A stretch of 64,000 nt of DNA from Onchocerca volvulus (Eukaryota; Nematoda; Chromadorea; Rhabditida; Onchocercidae). The stretch's first letter is position 1, and the number at the start of each line of letters is the position of its first letter. This document shows, piece after piece, positions 60,355-64,000 of this stretch. Location: contig HG738140.1 in the NCBI GenBank assembly GCA_000499405.2, forward strand, positions 5,446,701 through 5,510,700, given 5' to 3'. Made by a program: the position numbers and the translations under genes. The notes beneath the pieces were generated by a model. It did no database searches. It was given only the letters and a program-made list of their open reading frames with translations, and had not been told where the DNA came from.

Positions 60355-62198
60355 CATTTTTTTTTTTTTTTTTTGCTCACAATAATATTATAATTTATAG
60401 AACAAATTTTTTTAAGAAACTCAAATTTTTCTTTTTTACTATCGTTATTGTAATGTCATCACATTAACAAAAGTTACTCTTAGTATTATTATATTACTAC
60501 TAAGTTTATACTCTCGAGCAAGAAATTTTTTAAGTTTTAGATATTTTGGAAACAATAAATGTTTTATTGGAAAGGTTTCATAAATAAGTTATTCTGATCA
60601 TTGTTATATTTTCCGGTAATTTTTACTTTTTTTTTTTTTTTTCAAACATTCGATGCATGATTTTTGTTTTCTGAATATCAAAGTAATCTTTTAGAATTGA
60701 TCGAAAATCCGAATATATAACAACTGAATTCTATGAATTTTAGAGGATTAATTCGAAATTCGGCAAAAATTCAATTAAAGAGAAGTTTGCTTATAAATGA
60801 GGACGAGAAGTATCAAATATATAAGGATTATTTGAGTATTTATGCTCAACATCAAACATTCAGTTGATGAATTTCGGAAAGATATGGAAATTGGAAATGT
60901 ATAAAAAATAGAATTTATTGCTATTTTTTAAAATATTTAATAAGTGAATAACACTTAACAAATTAATAATTGATAATTAGAGGACTGATAAATGAAATTG
61001 ATAATTAGGTAGGAATATAATGGGAGCGATAAATTATAAGCAAATAACAAATGGAATATTTTGTTATGAATTCAAGAAATGGACAACTCAGAAATTTCGG
61101 AAATTCTGAAAAATATATTCCTGAAATGAATCCTAAGATGATCGCCATATGAGATGTGAAGTGCAGTGCGATTCTAATGCAATATTTATTTATTACCTAT
61201 GAATTTTGGAGTGAAGAAATTTCAAGAAGTCATAACAGCCATTTGATAGAACGAAAAGAAAAAAAGTTTTCCTCGAATAGTTTCTGTTACGAGATAGGAT
61301 CAAAGACTGGAACAAAGTTATACGAGATGACATTATCGAGAAGTAACTGATATTCTTTTGGTAATTCGGGACAAAAACAATTTGAGGCTTGTTTCGGATA
61401 GGAAAAAAAGCGGGAGTAACCGTAAAATGATAAAATGATAAGAGTATTGATCAATTATTCAGCTGAGGAATACATTTGAAATGGATTAAATGATGATGGA
61501 ATTATGAATTTTTCTCATACCCACTATCAAGTAATCACGATTATTCAAATAATATTCAAATGATAGATTGAATTATCCATCTGTCCAAGTCATATCAGTG
61601 ACAAATCTGACGTACGTTTCCAATCTTTTATTTCTTTCTTCACAAGAATCCCACGTATGCTGCGTAGGATTCAAAGATATAAAAAAAAAACATGAAAATC
61701 TTTCAGCACAAATCGGAGAGCATTAAAAAATTCGAAAAATACTCGGGTTGATAATTAGTCGGAAGCGAATAGCAATTTCGAACATTAGCATAATTGTTGT
61801 AAAAGTGATGAAAAGAGCATAAATGTGAAATATTGAAACAAAAAAAGCGTGATCTTTAAGAGGAATTGATAAATCGGAAAACGGAATGCGGGGTTCAAAC
61901 GGATTACTATACCTTGCTTAATTTGTTCCAAAAAAACACGATTTCTAATCGGAAATTTTCGAAGCCTTTACAATTTATCATGCGCAATCGATATATTTGA
62001 ATGAACTTACACGTGACTCGACGTAAAGTAATGGTACGAATTTGATATGTCTTTTAAGCGCAAATTCGAAATTCAAAATTTCAGCTTTAAATAGCAAATT
62101 TCAGTGCTATCTACGAGCAATTTATCTATCTTAACTCATCTTTATTTGAAGTTTAAATTTGTGTCGAAAAAGTCCGAAAGACGTAAATATTGTATTGA
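60355..62198. other. Intergenic DNA without recognised content
   Basis: Open frames are short and without motifs. From about 60780 to 62180 the sequence is less homopolymer-rich than other spacers, but I cannot assign a function or repeat family. Confidence 0.5.
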
Positions 62199-62760
62199 TG
62201 GCGCTGGCCTAGCATTTGCTCAAAAGTAAAAGAAGAAAACGAATGTTTCGTATATTTTATTTGATGATGGTATAGCAAATCAAGAACAACTATATGAAGG
62301 TTTCATTTTCATTTTTCATATTCTTAGATAAATAATTCATTACTCTTTAATTCAGAACTTATTGTTGAAGTTACAAAGTTAAAATATCCAAATTTATCGA
62401 ATTGATATTATGTAATCGTTCTATCAATGCACTCAATCAGCAATAATCACCATGGAAATGGTAGAATTTTGTAATCATAAAATAGAAAAGCGCCATGTTA
62501 TCATTTTATCAGTACATTTGTCGGCATTTATCACTTAATGAAACCGAGGAATTGGTTGAATTTTGTAGTTATAAAATAAAGAAGATCTTTGTTATCATTC
62601 TATTAGTGCATTCTATCAATGCTGTCATTAGGAAATTGGTAGAATTTTGTGATCATAAAATAGAAAAGTGCCATATTATCGTTTTATCAGTGCAATTTAT
62701 TGATATTATTGCTTAGTGAAATCAGAGAGCTGGTAGAATTTGTATGACAGATAAAATAAT
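62199..62760 (+). pseudogene. Partial duplicated copy of PDH E1 alpha exon 5 and intron 5
   Basis: From 62199 the sequence follows 58016 onwards: the last 100 bases of exon 5 (GGCGCTGGCCTAGCATTTGC is identical), the donor and about 440 bases of intron 5, diverging gradually. The coding part is broken: the Tyr codon after CAAAAG has become TAA, and the ThDP-binding GDG reads DDG. There is no acceptor and no further PDH exon follows. The intronic part contains an internal repeat of about 85-95 bp, (GGAA(A)TTGGT(A/T)GAATTTTGT), near 62454, 62549 and 62632, also recognisable in the parent intron. Confidence 0.9.
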
Positions 62761-62947
62761 ACATATATCTATACAGAAATCACAGGAATGACAGATTAGA
62801 AAAAAAGTGGATATATCTATATAAAACACGCGCCTATTCGAATACAACTTTATTTCAAAATTTCAAAGCAATTGGTGAAGACTTCCGAAAACTTAGGGTC
62901 TGTAACAAAGAACATTTGTATTTTTATTTATTTAGGCAGGAATGATA

Positions 62948-63097
62948 AAGGTCAAGAAGTTCGAAGTTAGTTTCGAAGAAACCAACAAGCCGGTAAACAT
63001 ATTTGCCCTTTTGGCGGCAAATATGTTCATATTTTGGCGGCAAACATGTTTATCGGCTTGTCGGTTCCTTTGAAACTATCTTTGCGCTTCTTGAGCT
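62948..63097. mobile_element. Foldback (long inverted repeat) element
   Basis: 62948-63007 and 63038-63097 are inverse copies over about 60 bases with roughly nine differences, separated by 30 bases. The arms include AACAAGCCGGTAAACAT and TAGTTTC words and the loop contains TTTTGGCGGCAAA. No transposase frame is present. A diverged copy of the right half is at about 28290-28430, so this is a dispersed family of MITE or foldback type. No clear target-site duplication is visible by eye. Confidence 0.75.
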
Positions 63098-63675
63098 TTA
63101 ACACTTTTATTTACAATAACTATTTCTTCGGATTTTCCGGACAATCTGAGGCTGAACTCGAACTTAGCTCTTTTTAATAATTATTAGCCTAAGTAAAATA
63201 ATTTAATCGAAAACTGATTGACTGATTAGCAATGATACGATGAAAGATAGACTTAATTGAATCAATCACTCTCGAATTATATGCATCATTTTTTGATTGG
63301 TAATTTTCATTTATTATTGATCAGAAATGATCGACAGTTTTATCTCATCGAGAATTTAAGATTGGTTAATATTGGACTTCTTGATCACCCAGGAATAATT
63401 TATGGTGTTCATTTTCTTGGTATCACAGAAATAACTAATAATTATAGATGACTGAAAAATTTAGGAGTGGCTAATAACTCATAAAAGACTAATTATTTTA
63501 CTGCTTTTTGAAATTTGCATATTCATTAGCTGTCATCGATCAAATTTATTATGCAAATTTTTTTCTTCACTCTTAATAAGACTTATAAAATAAAAGTGAT
63601 ATAACATTGTGAAATTTTGTGGTGGTGAAGATTGGTGAATATTCTTTTGTATATTTTGAAACTATTCGACGAAAT
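63098..63675. other. Spacer before the terminal gene
   Basis: AT-rich DNA with a 64-codon plus-strand frame at 63257-63451 that has no recognisable motif. The last 100 bases should be the leader or promoter of the gene starting at 63676. Confidence 0.5.
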
Positions 63676-64000
63676 ATGTCCAACATTCTGTCATCGATTG
63701 CCGGTTTTACCAAAGTAAGATTCCACCATTTAATTATTAAATTTATTTAAAAAAAAAATTTCTTGAAGATATGTTAACATTATCATCATCGGATAATCAT
63801 GAAATAATTCTACTTAAATTTATCACTTCTTCTGCATCATTCTGATATTTGATAGAACAATACATTACAAATAGTATTTACGAATGCATGCAAGAATTAC
63901 ACTTCATATCCTGGTTAGAAGAAAATGTTATAAATTTTCATCATTTCATTTCTTAGGATTCAGAATCCTTTTCAACTATACAGCAAAATAGAAATGCAAA
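63676..64000 (+). CDS. 5' end of an unidentified gene running off the window
   Basis: Exon 1 is 63676-63714 (MSNILSSIAGFTK) ending at a GTAAGA donor; exon 2 starts at 63957 after TTTCATTTCTTAG and continues in frame to the window edge (DSESFSTIQQNRNA). Both splice sites match consensus and the phase (0) is consistent. Only 27 residues are visible, hydrophobic then polar, too few to assign a family. Confidence 0.5.

Overview
The window is AT-rich nematode nuclear DNA with many small exons, GT..AG introns ending in TTTTCAG-type acceptors, and splice acceptors a few bases before start codons, as expected for spliced-leader trans-splicing. The best lineage clue is a lin-4 microRNA at 6988-7008 (minus), whose 3' half (CTGCTGCGA) differs from C. 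elegans lin-4 and, as I recall, resembles the form in filarial worms. A spirurid/filarial (clade III) nematode is my inference; no species call is made. I saw no bacterial, viral, tRNA or rRNA genes.

Layout. 1-5932: gene-poor DNA. 5975-24956 (minus): homologue of ARMC9, the ciliary-base armadillo protein, in about 14 exons; the long 3' introns carry lin-4 in the host orientation, a GC/CA-rich block upstream of it, and many tandem repeats. 24957-32572: 7.6 kb gap between divergent genes, with a foldback-element relic and hairpins. 32573-36148 (plus): 386-aa ERK5-class MAP kinase with a T-Q-Y activation loop. 36427-37886 and 38817-40654 (minus): tandem pair of Plg-R(KT) (PLGRKT) paralogues with matching exon architecture. 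41550-50187 (plus): 23-exon ufd-2/UBE4 U-box ubiquitin E4 ligase, 1016 aa. 51222-52820 (plus): weak candidate small gene with a terminal exon and poly(A) signal. 56465-60168 (plus): mitochondrial pyruvate dehydrogenase E1 alpha, 402 aa, in 9 exons. 62199-62760: degenerate second copy of part of that gene. 62948-63097: foldback element. 63676-64000 (plus): first two exons of a gene running off the end.

The genes are ordinary eukaryotic neighbours, not a pathway cluster. The unusual material is in how the DNA has been rearranged. Exon edges and processing signals have been copied repeatedly: a 5' splice site amplified about 13 times in MAP-kinase intron 1, fragments of kinase exon 3 and ARMC9 exon 2 copied into neighbouring introns, a 3' splice-site region tandemly repeated upstream of one PLGRKT gene, a two-strand poly(A) module duplicated between convergent genes, and part of the PDH gene copied 4 kb downstream. 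The most significant single element is lin-4 inside the ARMC9 homologue.

All coding models were built by eye from splice consensus, frame continuity and remembered protein families. Exon phases close exactly for the kinase, both PLGRKT genes, ufd-2 and PDH E1 alpha. The ARMC9 model has one unresolved junction (exon 12 to 13).
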